A DNA stretch of 64,000 nt from Desmodesmus armatus. Its lineage: Eukaryota > Chlorophyta > Chlorophyceae > Sphaeropleales > Scenedesmaceae. Positions 11,115-21,405 of the stretch are shown in pieces. The stretch is from contig VIIQ02000051.1 of the NCBI GenBank assembly GCA_007449985.2, forward strand, positions 434,001-498,000. The letters are read 5' to 3'. A program made the translations under genes and the position numbers. Under the pieces are notes generated by a model. That model ran no database searches and was not told where the DNA came from. It saw only the letters and a list, made by a program, of their open reading frames with translations. Each line of letters opens with the position of its first letter. Position 1 is the first letter of the stretch.

Positions 11115-11849
11115 GCTACCAATTGCATGGGGATGGAGCCGCCAGGGTTCATGCCCTGTTGTGTGCAGTGCTAGACCGGGTGTGCCTTGTGCATGGTGGC
11201 TGCAGCAGTTGTTTGCCATGCCATGACGCCACCTGAGTCAGGCTTGGATTGGTGTCAGAGTGGTGTTGCTCCCAGGCTACCAGTACATTCACAGCATGCA
11301 CTGCATGCAGCATGCAGGCTGCCACCACCTCTACTAGACGGGGCCCCTTGAGCCACGCAGATTTACGTGTACGTGCGCATGCAGCAGCATGCTGTTACGG
11401 TTTGTTTGTGTGATGCTCCTTCAACGCCCGTCAAGAGCACCTGCTTCAGGCTTGATCTGGTTCTGAGTGGTTGATCTGGTGTCTGGCTGCTCTGATGCCA
11501 AGCTGCCTGTTGCATCTACATGCTGCACGCATCAGGCTTCTAGCAACCCCGTGCATTGAGTCAGCAGGTGAATGTGCACATGCAGAATCAGCATGGTGTT
11601 GCAGTATGGTTGTGTGATGCTGGGCTTGTCTCAGGAGCGGTTTGTGGCTGACTAGGCCTTGTGTAGGGTTGGTTGCTGGCAGCGGCGTAGGTTTGGTTCG
11701 CAGCATACTAGCTGCTGTACATGTAGTGGGTATGTTGTGGCCTTTGCGCAGTCGCAGTGGTTGGGTGTGGCACTAAGGCAGCCAGCGCGCCGCCAATGCT
11801 GGGTGGGACCTGAGAAAACCAGGACTTGGGGGGCTGCCTTTAGGGCTGC
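11115..11849. other. Intergenic, no gene seen
   Basis: No open frame of note and no family motif. It contains the 3' flank of the GnT-I gene and ends where the retroposon nest begins. Confidence 0.4.
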
Positions 11850-12005
11850 AAATGATGATGATGATGATTTGTGTTACATTGGGGCCGCAAATGTGTGTGT
11901 GTGATTTGTTACAAGAGGCCCCGTCAATTCGGGACTTAAGCTGCCGACCATCGGCAACCGGGCACACCAATCCATTATGCCCCCCAAAGTAACATAGGCG
12001 CCACC
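11850..12005 (-). mobile_element. Retroposon 3' modules (A remnant and B copy), nested
   Basis: Read on the minus strand, a B-type module runs from about 12005 (GGTGGCGCC) through TGTTACTTTGGGGGG to GGGGCCTCTTGTAAC at about 11906, then a short (AC)n tail. It lies next to a very short A-type end (CCCCAATGTAAC plus an (ATC)5 tail, 11854-11883). The words GGGCTGCAAATG and GGGGCCGCAAATG flank the A remnant like a target-site duplication. Confidence 0.65.
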
Positions 12006-12191
12006 AAAACTTCAGTCAGGTTCAGTGACAGGACAGTGGACACCTATGGGCACAACAAGGGTTTAGCAAGGGGCATGCATGCACATGACATGAAGCAAGC
12101 TAAGCACTGGTTATGGGCAAGGCATAGAGCATGGAATGATGCGGTCGTGTGGAAAGCACATGAACAGGAATTGTCCATGAGAAAGCACATG
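11892..12191. repeat. Direct repeat copy 1 (~295 bp)
   Basis: Nearly identical to 13832-14127, in the same orientation. It covers the B-type module plus a downstream flank that includes GTCAGGTTCAGTGACAGGAC and CATGAAGCAAGCTAAGCACT. The copies are about 1.94 kb apart. Confidence 0.85.
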
Positions 12192-12192
12192 C

Positions 12193-12310
12193 ATGATGAT
12201 GATGATGATTTGTGTTACATTGGGGTCTGTCAATCCAGACCATAAGCTGCCGACCAGTGGCAACCGGGGACACCAATCCATTATCCCCCCAAGAGTAACA
12301 AGGCGCCACC
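12193..12310 (-). mobile_element. A-type retroposon 3' module with (ATC)n tail
   Basis: On the minus strand the module starts GGTGGCGCCTTGTTACTCTT, ends CCCCAATGTAACACAAATC and runs into an (ATC)5-type tail. The ends GTTAC and GTAAC are complementary, with G and C runs just inside them. It lies about 300 nt downstream of the retroelement ORF tail that ends at 12614, so it is read as the 3' UTR end of that copy. Confidence 0.75.
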
Positions 12311-12613
12311 TATGACCTGCCTTTTTCAGCAAGTACCTGCGATACACACAGAGTTAACTGACATGCAAGCATGTGCAAGGCATCGAGCATGGAAAGATGC
12401 GGCCTTGTGAAGCGCACATGAACATGGCAAGCATGACTCAGTGACAGGCTCTTGCTGTCCAGTGTGAGCATGTACAAGTAAGAGTGCAGCAAAGCTGTGC
12501 AAAATGCAAGCAAGACAAGTACACATTCACACTGCCTCCTCAACTTCATTAGCCAAGCATGTCGGTGTAAGCATCAGATGAACAAGGAAACAGGGGCAAA
12601 TGTCAACAGAGAA

Positions 12614-12960
12614 TCAGTCAACTGCTGGCACAACAACAACACGGTGAACACTCAAGGTCGAATCCCCAGACACACACAGAAATGGGTGGCTAGGGGGGAC
12701 CTGAGGGAACCAGGACTTGGGGGCTGCCTCTAGAGCCACAAAATCCTCCAAAAGCTCCCAAAGGTAAGACACTGCTTGCTGCTGAACCTCAGCCAACTGA
12801 GCAGCAGCAGCCTCTTGCTGCTGCTGTTGTTGCTGCTGCAAAAGCAACTGTTGACGCTGCCGTATCTGCCGTATCACAGACCACAAGCAAACACTGTATG
12901 CAGGCGACTCGGACCGCCCTGACACCTCTGACAGCAGGTAGCAGCATGCATGCAACCTCA
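12614..12960 (-). pseudogene. Non-LTR retroelement ORF tail (5'-truncated copy 1)
   Basis: The frame encodes a Gln/Ala-rich coiled segment followed by WELLEDFVALEAAPKSWFPQ and a short tail ending VHRVVVVPAVD. The same WEL-DFV-SWFPQ tail closes the longer frame at 16022-16870 and a third fragment at 49150-49290. The Gln-rich part and tail, the following ~300-nt 3' UTR and the A-type module (12193-12310) make this the 3' end of an inserted element. Everything upstream of the coiled segment is missing. Confidence 0.6.
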
Positions 12961-12965
12961 GCCGC
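12886..12965. repeat. Repeat shared with 14128-14215
   Basis: About 80 bp starting near GACCACAAGCAAACACTGTA and ending GCATGCAACCTCAGCC recur at 14128-14215 in the same orientation. It is part of the nested retroposon mosaic. Confidence 0.75.
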
Positions 12966-13083
12966 ATGATGATGATGATGATTTGTGTTACATTGGGGCC
13001 TGTCAATCCAGACCATAAGCTGCCAACCAGTGGCAACCGGGGACCCCAATCCATTATCCCCCCAAAAGTAACAAGGCGCCACC
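12966..13083 (-). mobile_element. A-type retroposon 3' module with (ATC)n tail
   Basis: Same module as 12193-12310 with few substitutions: GGTGGCGCCTTGTTACTTTT at the left (minus strand), CCCCAATGTAACACAAATC and (ATC)5 at the right. The insert sits directly upstream of the truncated ORF of copy 1 in the element orientation. Confidence 0.75.
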
Positions 13084-13129
13084 TATGACATGCAAAACCC
13101 ATGTCTCACAGTTGCATCACTTGCATCGC

Positions 13130-13199
<70 letters not shown>

Positions 13200-13243
13200 G
13201 TGTGTGTGCGTGTGCGTGTGTGCGTGTGCGTGTGCGTGTGCGT

Positions 13244-13274
<31 letters not shown>

Positions 13275-13757
13275 CGTGTGCGTGTGCGTGTGCGTGTGCG
13301 TGTGCGTGTGCGTGTGCGTGTGCGTGTGCGTGTGCGTGTGCGTGTGCGTGTGCGTGTGCGTGTGCGTGTGCGTGTGCGTGTGCGTGTGCGTGTGCGTGTG
13401 CGTGTGCGTGTGCGTGTGCGTGTGCGTGTGCGTGTGCGTGTGCGTGTGCGTGTGCGTGTGCGTGTGCGTGTGCGTGTGCGTGTGCGTGTGCGTGTGCGTG
13501 TGCGTGTGCGTGTGCGTGTGCGTGTGCGTGTGCGTGTGCGTGTGCGTGTGCGTGTGCGTGTGCGTGTGCGTGTGCGTGTGCGTGTGCGTGTGCGTGTGCG
13601 TGTGCGTGTGCGTGTGCGTGTGCGTGTGCGTGTGCGTGTGCGTGTGCGTGTGCGTGTGCGTGTGCGTGTGCGTGTGCGCGTGCGCGTGCGCGTGCGCGTG
13701 CGCGTGCGCGTGCGCGTGCGCGTGCGCGTGCGCGTGCGCGTGCGCGTGCGCGTGCGC

Positions 13758-13834
<77 letters not shown>

Positions 13835-13835
13835 T
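13130..13835. repeat. Compound GT / GTGTGC / GCGTGC microsatellite, ~700 bp
   Basis: The array is (GT)n for about 60 bp, an interrupted zone, then a GTGTGC hexamer array of roughly 430 bp, then a GCGTGC array of about 80 bp, then (GT)n again for about 75 bp. All six frames stay open only because the repeat lacks stops; no protein is implied. Its right end is continuous with the B-type retroposon module (GTGATTTGTTAC), so it can be read as that copy's (AC)n tail. Confidence 0.95.
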
Positions 13836-14127
13836 GATTTGTTACAAGAGGCCCCGTCAATTCGGGACTTAAGCTGCCGACCATTGGCAACCGGGCACAC
13901 CAATCCATTATGCCCCCCAAAGTAACATAGGCGCCACCAAAACTTCAGTCAGGTTCAGTGACAGGACAGTGGACACCTATGGGCACAACAAGGGTTTAGG
14001 AAGGGGCATGCATGCACATGACATGAAGCAAGCTAAGCACTGTCCATGGGCAAGGCATAGAGCATAGAATGATGCGGCCTTGTGGAAAGCACATGAACAG
14101 GAACTGTCCATGAGAAAGCACATGCAC
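13832..14127. repeat. Direct repeat copy 2 (~295 bp), includes B-type module
   Basis: Near-identical to 11892-12191. The module part is 13838-13938 on the minus strand, with TGTTACTTTGGGGGG and GGGGCCTCTTGTAAC ends and the giant (AC)n array as its tail. Confidence 0.85.
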
Positions 14128-14215
14128 TGACCACAAGCAAACACTGTATGCAGGCGACTCGGACCGCCCTGACACCTCTGACAGCAGGTAGCAGCATGCA
14201 TGCAACCTCAGCCCT

Positions 14216-15644
14216 GCCTGCAAGCACAGCTGCTAACACTGCACCCCCTCATCCCACGCTGTTGAAAAATGTGTGCTCCAACCAGGACGCAAAAGGATGT
14301 GCATAGGGGAAGATGAGACAGCAATAGGCAGGGAATTTGGCTGATATGACTACAACTGCATCAAACCACACAGCTGGATGGAAAAGCATCAAACACAACC
14401 ATCCCGCACTCTCATGGCTACCACAAATTTGCGCACAGCTGAAGCCTCCACTTGCTGCTGCAGGCAGCAACAAAGATGAGAAACAACCCTTCGCAAAGCA
14501 TGAGGCACCACCCTGGCTGTGTCTGTGCTACCGTCTGTCATGCATGACCAGTCATGGCAAAGTAGGCAGCATGCCACAAGGGCAACTGCCCCATAACATG
14601 CATGGGCATCCTCCCAAGGCACTTCCCCAGGCCTGCCAAGCCAAGGGGCCAACAATGGGGATGATGACAACCCCAAAAGCACAGCTGCTGCGGAACACAA
14701 CAGTCCCTGCGTCCTTGAAGACAACCAGCACGTCACACCACTGCTGCACCATCGATGTGACTTGACAAATAGAACGTCACCGTCCACTGCTCCAAGGGCA
14801 CGCTGCCCCCGGTTTGAGTCTGTAAACCGGCAACCAGCCCTGAAAAGTCCATCACGCGCCCCGGAGAAAGTTGCTGTGCAGAGTTGATAGATCGCACATG
14901 CACATGCTGCTGACGCAGACAAGCAGGCAGTTCAAGAGCTGACATGGCAATGCAAGCATGACTAGCTGCTAGAAGAAGAAGGGGTTACAGGGCGACACAC
15001 GCAGCTACGCTGCAACGACACCCAGCATCGGAAGGGAACCAAAGTCCTTTGCAGGACCTACAAGGACGGGAACAGACAGCACGGAAAGGAGAGAACCCGC
15101 CACCATAGATGTCTGCAGAGGAGACTGTCTGAAAGGAGGGGACCACAGGCAAGGCTTCAACCCCACAAAGCCAGCCACACAGACAAGAGGGCTTCCACCA
15201 GTACCAAGCCGAACACACACCCCCATGCCCCCGGGGCGACCACTTCGAACACAATGTGGAAGAAAGGCTCCAGCTGTGCTGCGATACACACCCCCAAGAC
15301 AGGTGCCCGGGGTGTCAGAGCGACTCCTGTGTATACCGGGCTGCCCCAAGTCAGCGCGCCCAAGCACCTGCACCGTTCACAGGCCAGCAACACTGCCCCC
15401 TACAACCAGGCCCAAGGCCACTGCATGGCCCTTGCCTGTGTTCTGCTGCCACTGCTGCTGCACACCAGCACCTGCCTGCTGACTCAGCGGACTGCTGCTG
15501 ATCCAGCCAAAGCTGCTGCTGCTGCTGCCGTAAACGCGACAAAACCACGGCACAGTGTAGATAATCAACACTGTGCGTGATGCTGCACGCCAGCTGCTGC
15601 TCAAGCTCCAGCTCCAGACTAGCTGCTAGTTCGTTCGTGGGCCG
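14216..15644. other. Retroelement-derived or unknown open frames, minus strand
   Basis: Minus-strand frames of 120-177 codons are open (for example 14389-14922 and 15005-15373) but show no motif I recognise. A stretch at about 14893-14970 (ACATGCACATGCTG...GACATGGCAATGCAAGCATG) is repeated at 15848-15920, inside the 3' UTR of the retroelement copy at 16022, which suggests that this region is another decayed copy. Confidence 0.35.
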
Positions 15645-15750
15645 GTCAGTCAGTCAGTGTTCGTTACAAAGAGGCCTCAAGGACCCAGCCAACCCGATGC
15701 AAGCCCCGGGACCCAATCCATGTCCCGCCCTTGTAACTCAAGGCGCCACC
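15645..15750 (-). mobile_element. D-type retroposon 3' module with (ACTG)n tail
   Basis: The minus strand reads GGTGGCGCCTTGAGTTACAA, then a divergent middle, then CCTCTTTGTAACGAAC and an (ACTG)4 tail. It lies about 270 nt downstream of the ORF at 16022-16870 and is taken as that element's 3' end. Confidence 0.7.
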
Positions 15751-16021
15751 AATCCTACTCAAGACAGCCCAACCACCTGTGGCACACAAGCTGTGTTAGC
15801 ATGAAACACGCACAAGGCATAAAGCGAACGGATGCGCGGCCAAGAACGCACATGCACATGCTGACGCAGACAAGCAGGCAGTGAAAGAGCTGACATGGCA
15901 ATGCAAGCATGACTAGCTGACCCAACCCAAGCTGGCACATGCATCACTGCCCCCGCCCCGTCGGCTAACAGGGTAAAGCAACCAGAAACACCAAGCACAA
16001 CAGCAGACATGCAAGGCAGTC

Positions 16022-16870
16022 AACCATCAGGCAAGGCTGGAGAAGCACAGTGAACTCCCAACAGATCACTGTTCACCCGCAAATAAGGGTGGTCAGGGGC
16101 CAGCTGGGGGAACCAAGACGCTGGAGCCACACGCAACACAACAAAATCCTGCAACAACTCCCAAAAGCGGGCTACTGCCTGCCGCTTCACTTCCTCCAGT
16201 TTAGCAGCGGCTTGCTGCTGCCGCTGCTGCTGCTCAAGCTGCGTGAGCGCCTGCCGGCGCTGCTGGACCTGCTCCTGATGCTGCTGCTGCAAGTCAGAGA
16301 GGGCTGCAGGCTGCAAGAGGTCAGTGATGAGCTGCTGATCATCGGGGACTGCTGGAAGCTGCTGCTGCGCTGCGTCTACCGCTGCTCGATGCTGCTGCAA
16401 ACCCGCAAAGTTGGCTGCCTTCCGACCCATGTCCATAGCATTGATGGCCGCAAGGCACACCACACGCCACACACCCTTGTGCAGGGGGCGTGCACCCGGG
16501 ATCCCATTGGCCCCGGGACACAACATACACAAGACATGATGGGGCTCAAGGGGCCCGGGGAACCAACCTGATATGTGCTGTTGTAGCTGGGCCACAACAG
16601 CTTGGGCAACAGAACACTCCCAGTAGTGGTGGCGCCTGCCGGGCTGACCACCGCTCACTGGGCCACACACACACTCGCGATCAAGCATATGCATGCGCTC
16701 TGCTGTTGCCAGGCCATTGAGAGCCAACCGCCAAAAAACTTCCTTATAATGGTTGTCCCACCGCAGCTTCCAGAGTTGGCGCTGCGCTGCAGCAACCGAC
16801 TTACAACAGGCGTCCACACTATCCGGGTCGCCTCGCACCACCACAGGGGCAACAGAATCAACAAAGTCCC
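16022..16870 (-). pseudogene. Non-LTR retroelement ORF, C-terminal part with zf-RVT-like zinc knuckle (5'-truncated)
   Basis: About 283 codons are open with no true ATG; the frame begins just after the (GAGT)n tail of another insert, so the 5' part is missing. Early residues read RQLWKLRWDNHYKEVFWRLA then LNGLATAERM, followed by a C-x-C and, about 13 residues later, RHHYWECSVAQAVV. This is the layout of the zf-RVT domain found after reverse transcriptase in plant and algal LINE-like elements. A Gln-rich coiled segment and the WELLQDFVVL-SWFPQ tail follow. No reverse transcriptase or endonuclease motif survives. The 3' UTR and D-type module (15645-15750) complete the element end. Confidence 0.6.
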
Positions 16871-17541
16871 ACTCACTCACTCATTGTTCGTTACATTGAG
16901 AGCCCCGAAAGACCCAGCCCACACCATGTAAGCTCAGGGACCCAAACCATGTCCCTCCAATGCAACTTAAGGCGCCACCTCCTTCTCAAGAGCAGCGAAC
17001 CACCTGCAACACACAAGGTTAGGCAACATGCAAACATGTACAAGGCATAAAGCGTCTGAATGCGCGGCCATTGAAGCACATGGGGCCTGCTGAGCAGCCA
17101 AGCATGCAGTGACACATTCATTCATTCATTCATTGTTCGTTACATTGAGATCCCCGAAAGACCCAGCCCACACCATGTAAGCTCAGGGACCCAAACCATG
17201 TCCCTCCAATGCAACATGACACGCCCACTCACTCACTCACTCATTGTTCGTTACATTGAGATCCCCGAAAGACCCAGCCCACACCATGTAAGCTCAGGGA
17301 CCCAAACCACGCCACTCACTCACTCATTGTTCGTTACATTGAGATCCCCGAAAGACCCAGCCCACACCACGCCACTCACTCACTCATTGTTCGTTACATT
17401 GAGATCCCCGAAAGACCCAGCCCACACCATGTGATGATGATGATGATTTGTGTACCATGTAAGCTCAGGGACCCACGCCCACTCACTCACTCATTGTTCG
17501 TTACATTGAGATCCCCGAAAGACCCAGCCCACACCATGCCC
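16870..17541 (-). mobile_element. Array of six C-type retroposon ends with (GAGT)n tails
   Basis: Six units share a constant 3' end (minus strand: ATCTCAATGTAACGAACAAT, first unit CTCTCAATG, then GAGTGAGTGAGT) and differ in how far they extend at the 5' side, from a full ~100-nt module (first unit, 16870-16979) to about 60 nt. Unit starts are near 16870, 17118, 17225, 17312, 17371 and 17480 on the plus strand. The fifth unit is fused to an A-type (ATC)n tail at about 17433. The pattern is that of serial 5'-truncated insertions, each landing at the tail of the last. Confidence 0.65.
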
Positions 17542-17608
17542 GAAATACTAAACCCTGATCGAATAGGGCGTTCATAGACACAAGATTTCGCCCAACGAAC
17601 ATCAACCA
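17542..17608 (+). promoter_or_regulatory. Conserved 5' flank of tRNA-Gly
   Basis: About 65 bp directly upstream of the tRNA (CCCGAAATACTAAACCCTGA ... TTCATAGACACAAGATTTCG) are also found, with few changes, upstream of the second tRNA-Gly at 49013-49085. This may be a Pol III upstream element or part of a larger duplicated unit. Confidence 0.5.
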
Positions 17609-17679
17609 GCGCTCATAGTCTAGGGGTATGATAGGTCCCTGCCACGGACCAGGCCGGGGTTCGAGTCCCCGTGAGCGCA
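17609..17679 (+). tRNA. tRNA-Gly(GCC)
   Basis: The acceptor stem GCGCTCA pairs with TGAGCGC. The anticodon stem GGTCC/GGACC encloses CTGCCAC, giving anticodon GCC. The T arm has GGTTCGAGTCC. The length is 71 nt with discriminator A, without an intron. An identical copy lies on the other strand at 48942-49012. Confidence 0.95.
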
Positions 17680-18235
17680 GTCTTATTGCCTCCCCACCCA
17701 AACGCCAGGGTGGCCAGATCTGGCCAAGCAATCTTGGGAGTGATGCAGAAACCTGGCATCACTGCATTGCCCGGCTGTCAGCCACAGCTGCCCCAGCACC
17801 CGTCTTTTCACCCGTCTTTAGCCACCAAGCCAGCTCCAGCGCTGACAAGGCAGGGCAGGGTGCGACGGCAGATCGCGGTTTCCTGCATTCAGCAGGAGCA
17901 GCAGCACATTACTACTACTACTAGCAGCAGGGCCTGATTGTATCCGATCAAGGGTGTGTTGTACTGTTTCAAGGGCAACAGAACAGTCCACTCACCCACT
18001 GAGAGAAGCTACAGACAGCACAGCATGCAACAAGAGCACGCAACCCAATCACGCAACAAGAAAGCTCCAGGCACGCACATACCGGCACATTAACATTGCC
18101 CCTCCAACCAACCCTCCCACACGCTGATAACACACCAACACCAACTCAACTGAACCCTGCCAACAGCATGTCAACAGCGCAACAAGCGCTAGCAGGAGCG
18201 TCACACGCGCACACCTTCAAGTACAAGGCCACACA
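17680..18235. other. Intergenic, no gene seen
   Basis: AC-rich plus strand with no motif-bearing frame. It separates the tRNA from the 3' end of the amine oxidase gene. Confidence 0.4.
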
Positions 18236-18395
18236 ATGACCACAGCCTCACAACCGCTTGAAACAGCCGCGTGGCATTCACACGTGCAAACCTCACAGCC
18301 ACAAGGCCGTGTGCTATCCACAGCCTCACAACCAACCAACACCACCCAGCATTCACACGTGCACACCTCACAGCCAAAAGGCCGCGTGGTATTCT
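18236..18395. repeat. ~78-bp tandem repeat overlapping the end of the amine oxidase gene
   Basis: Two units (about 18240-18317 and 18318-18395) share CACAGCCTCACAACC, CATTCACACGTGCA and ACCTCACAGCC. The second unit includes the stop codon (18368-18370) and last codons of the oxidase, so the repeat spans coding end and 3' UTR. Confidence 0.6.
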
Positions 18396-19142
18396 GCAGG
18401 TGCTGTTGGCCCTGCGTCCACTGCTGCCCCTGCTGCACCAACCTCAGGCCGCACCAGGCCCCAGCTGTGCAGCAGCCGCTGTGCCTCACGCACCCCTGAG
18501 TTGAAGGCGCCGTGCACAGTCCCCATATGCACACGGCTTGTAGCCTCGCCTGCAAAGCACACCAGCACACGCCCACTGCTGCTGCCGCTGCTGCCGCTGC
18601 TGCCGCTGCTGCTATCCATACCACGGTCCGTTTTGCAGTCAACCTCTAGAGAGGTGCCTGCTGCCGCTCCGGCAGCATCTGCAGCTGTGAGGGGTGCTGC
18701 AAGTGCGTCTGCTGTGCTGCCATCTGCCTGAGGGCTTGGGTAGGAGTAAGAGCCCCGGAAGTGGGGGCTGCTGGTCCAACTGCTGCGCAGCAACGTGCAC
18801 TCCTGCAGGCTAACCTGTGTCAGGCCACCCAGTGCAGTGCTGACACCATCACTACTGCCAACCGCCGGGCCGTCAGGGCGGGGTATAGCGGGGTAGGTCT
18901 TCAGCAGTAGCTCTAGATCTTGCAGGACCTGCTTGTCTGACAGGGCAGCCATCTGCTGAGCTGCTCGGCCAGTCACCCAGATCACAGCACTCCTGCTGGC
19001 CGGCTGCTGTGACTGTGCTGACGGGTGGTTGGTGCTGTTGCTGCCACCTGCTGCTGCTGCTGCTGGCTTGATCCATTCTGGGCCATCACCATACCTCCAG
19101 GAGTGGAGGCCATACAGCCACTCAGGCAGCTGCCTTGGCGGC

Positions 19143-19175
<33 letters not shown>

Positions 19176-21363
19176 CGGTCGCCGTCTGCAGTATCGGCAG
19201 CAACGCTGTTGTAGTACACTGGGTCGCGAGCTGGAACATCCATGGCCAGGACCGCCTGCTGCTGCTGCTGCCGCTGCTGCTGCTGCTGCTGCCAATCGAG
19301 CCCCCAGGCTGCTTGCTGGGTGGGCCACATGAGACAGTAGGTGGTGTAGGGCTCCCCACCAGTGCTGCCAGCTACAGCACTGCTGCCGGTGACGCCGCCG
19401 GGTGACACAGCGACGGCTCCCTCACCACCGGCACCGGCGGCTGCGGCGGCAGCAGTGGCAGCCGCCGCAGGTGCTGCCACGTCATGCAGCTGCTGCGGCT
19501 TTGGCTTCCTAGGGCCCACTGTGGCCGCAGCTGGCTTTGGCACAGGAGATATTACAGGTGGTAGATCCGTACTTGACTGCTGCTGCTGCTGCTGCTGCTG
19601 TGGTGGTGTTGCTGCCGGGGGCCACTCCACAAAGAGCTTCTCCACCTGCCCTATGTGCAGCTGCTGTATGGCTTCCATCTTGCTGCCTGGTAACCCTGGC
19701 TCAAACAGCTGCTGTGCCGATGCCTTCAGCACACCCAGTGAGCATGTTACCACACAAGCATCGACCACTAACTCAACACCGCCACTGCTGCCGCTACTGC
19801 TGCCGTCATTGCTGCCACTGCTGCCAGGGAAGGCTTTGGCGGCTGCAGGTGTGGGCTGCAGCAGCACTGACACCTTGCCATCCGGCCGCGCCCAGGTGAT
19901 TTTGCTGACCGGGCAGCCCAGGTGCAGCTGCAGGCCTAAACCCTGGGCTTCTGCCGCCAGCGCTTCTGCTAAAGCCTGGTAACCGCCTGCAATACAGAGC
20001 AGCAGTAACAGATGCGTTTGTCAAGAAACTACTTGTCACAGCCTCTCTGATGGGACGTCACAGGGTCAACTCCACACATGGTGACGTTGCGAGCTCCAGA
20101 ATGTCTGAGGTTCAGAGGCGGGGCTACCCATAACCCCACACCATTAGATGAAACAGGCGCCTTGCCGGTTGTGGTCTCATCACAACATGTATAGCATATC
20201 CCAGATGGAGGTACTAAGGGTTTTAAATTATCACCATGATATCAAAATCCCACCTGGTACAGGTATGTTTGGCCCATCAAGGTCTTGATACTCAGTGATG
20301 TGGGCCAGCCCAGCACAATCCATCGTATGGAAACCGTCATAAGCGCGCTGCAGGCGCTCCCTGTGACAGCACAGCAACAACACACGCAAACGAGGCGAGG
20401 CTTTTTGGAGCGTGGGGGGTCAAGGTATCAGCTGGGCAGGCGGTTGCGGACTGGGGGGCTTGGAAACGGCCACTGCATGGTTTGCCACTGCCATGGTGTT
20501 AGTCAACTTGCATCTGCAGATTTGTCAATTTGTGGCTAGGCAGGTGTGTTCGAACCAGCGCAGTGTGAGGCAGACCGTGTGACATGAGTGTCTATGTGCT
20601 CTAGCAGTACCAGCTGCTGTTGGGCAGAGCTGCTATCACAATGCACACCTGATGAGGGTACACACAGCAGCCCTGTACGTTAGTTGCCTCTGGCCTCTGG
20701 GAAGGTCCGGAAGCCATGATAAAAATAACATATAATAACAAATAGAGATAAGCATAATATATTATTCTATTCAACTTTAATTATTATATTTGACTTTGCA
20801 GTGCTGCTGTACGTACCCTCATCAGGTGTGCCAACATACTGCACTGCTGCCTGACTCAGCCACCTCACCATGTGAGTCTATTGTTCTGCCATATCCATAT
20901 TATCAGCGAATGACTGGCATGAGCTCTTGAGCTTCATAGCTACAGGTGTATCGTGAACTGATTGACTGCTTAAACTCAAATTCAAGTTGAATAATTAAAT
21001 CAGACAATTGATGGTTGATTAGATAATTAGAACTAATGACCTTATTAGATTATGCAAATGATTGAATCTACTGCTGCCCTCTCACCTGCAGCCCCAGCCC
21101 TCAGCAAAGGCCTGCTTCAGCTGCCCACTGCCATCAGCAGACAGCCAGGCCTGTAGGTCACTCCTACTGGCCGGCTGCCCTGTTTCACTGACCCCTCCCT
21201 CCCCTGGCTGCTGCTGCTGCTGCTGTTGGGGTGCATCAGCGCTGTCACTGCCTCCTGGCGCTCCCATTACCTCATCAAACCTGGCCCTTAGCACCTGGCC
21301 CAAGCTACACCCTGGGACTGCCGACGCAGCAGACTGCCCTGCTGCATTGCCTGTTTGATCCCC

Positions 21364-21405
<42 letters not shown>

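Noticed and set aside
13085..13925. Frames of 250-274 codons on both strands through the GT array (Cys-Val, Ala-Arg, His-Thr repeats)
   Set aside because: They exist only because the repeat has no stop codons in any frame; no real protein signal.
11850..17541. Reading the GTTAC...GTAAC modules as MITEs (DNA transposons with terminal inverted repeats)
   Set aside because: Copies are truncated only on one side, carry simple-repeat tails on the other, and one has a 15-bp duplication at the tail and truncated ends, which fits retroposition better than cut-and-paste.
18258..19982. Plus-strand Ala/Leu/Cys-rich frames over the amine oxidase
   Set aside because: They overlap well-supported amine oxidase exons on the minus strand and consist of repeat-derived residues.
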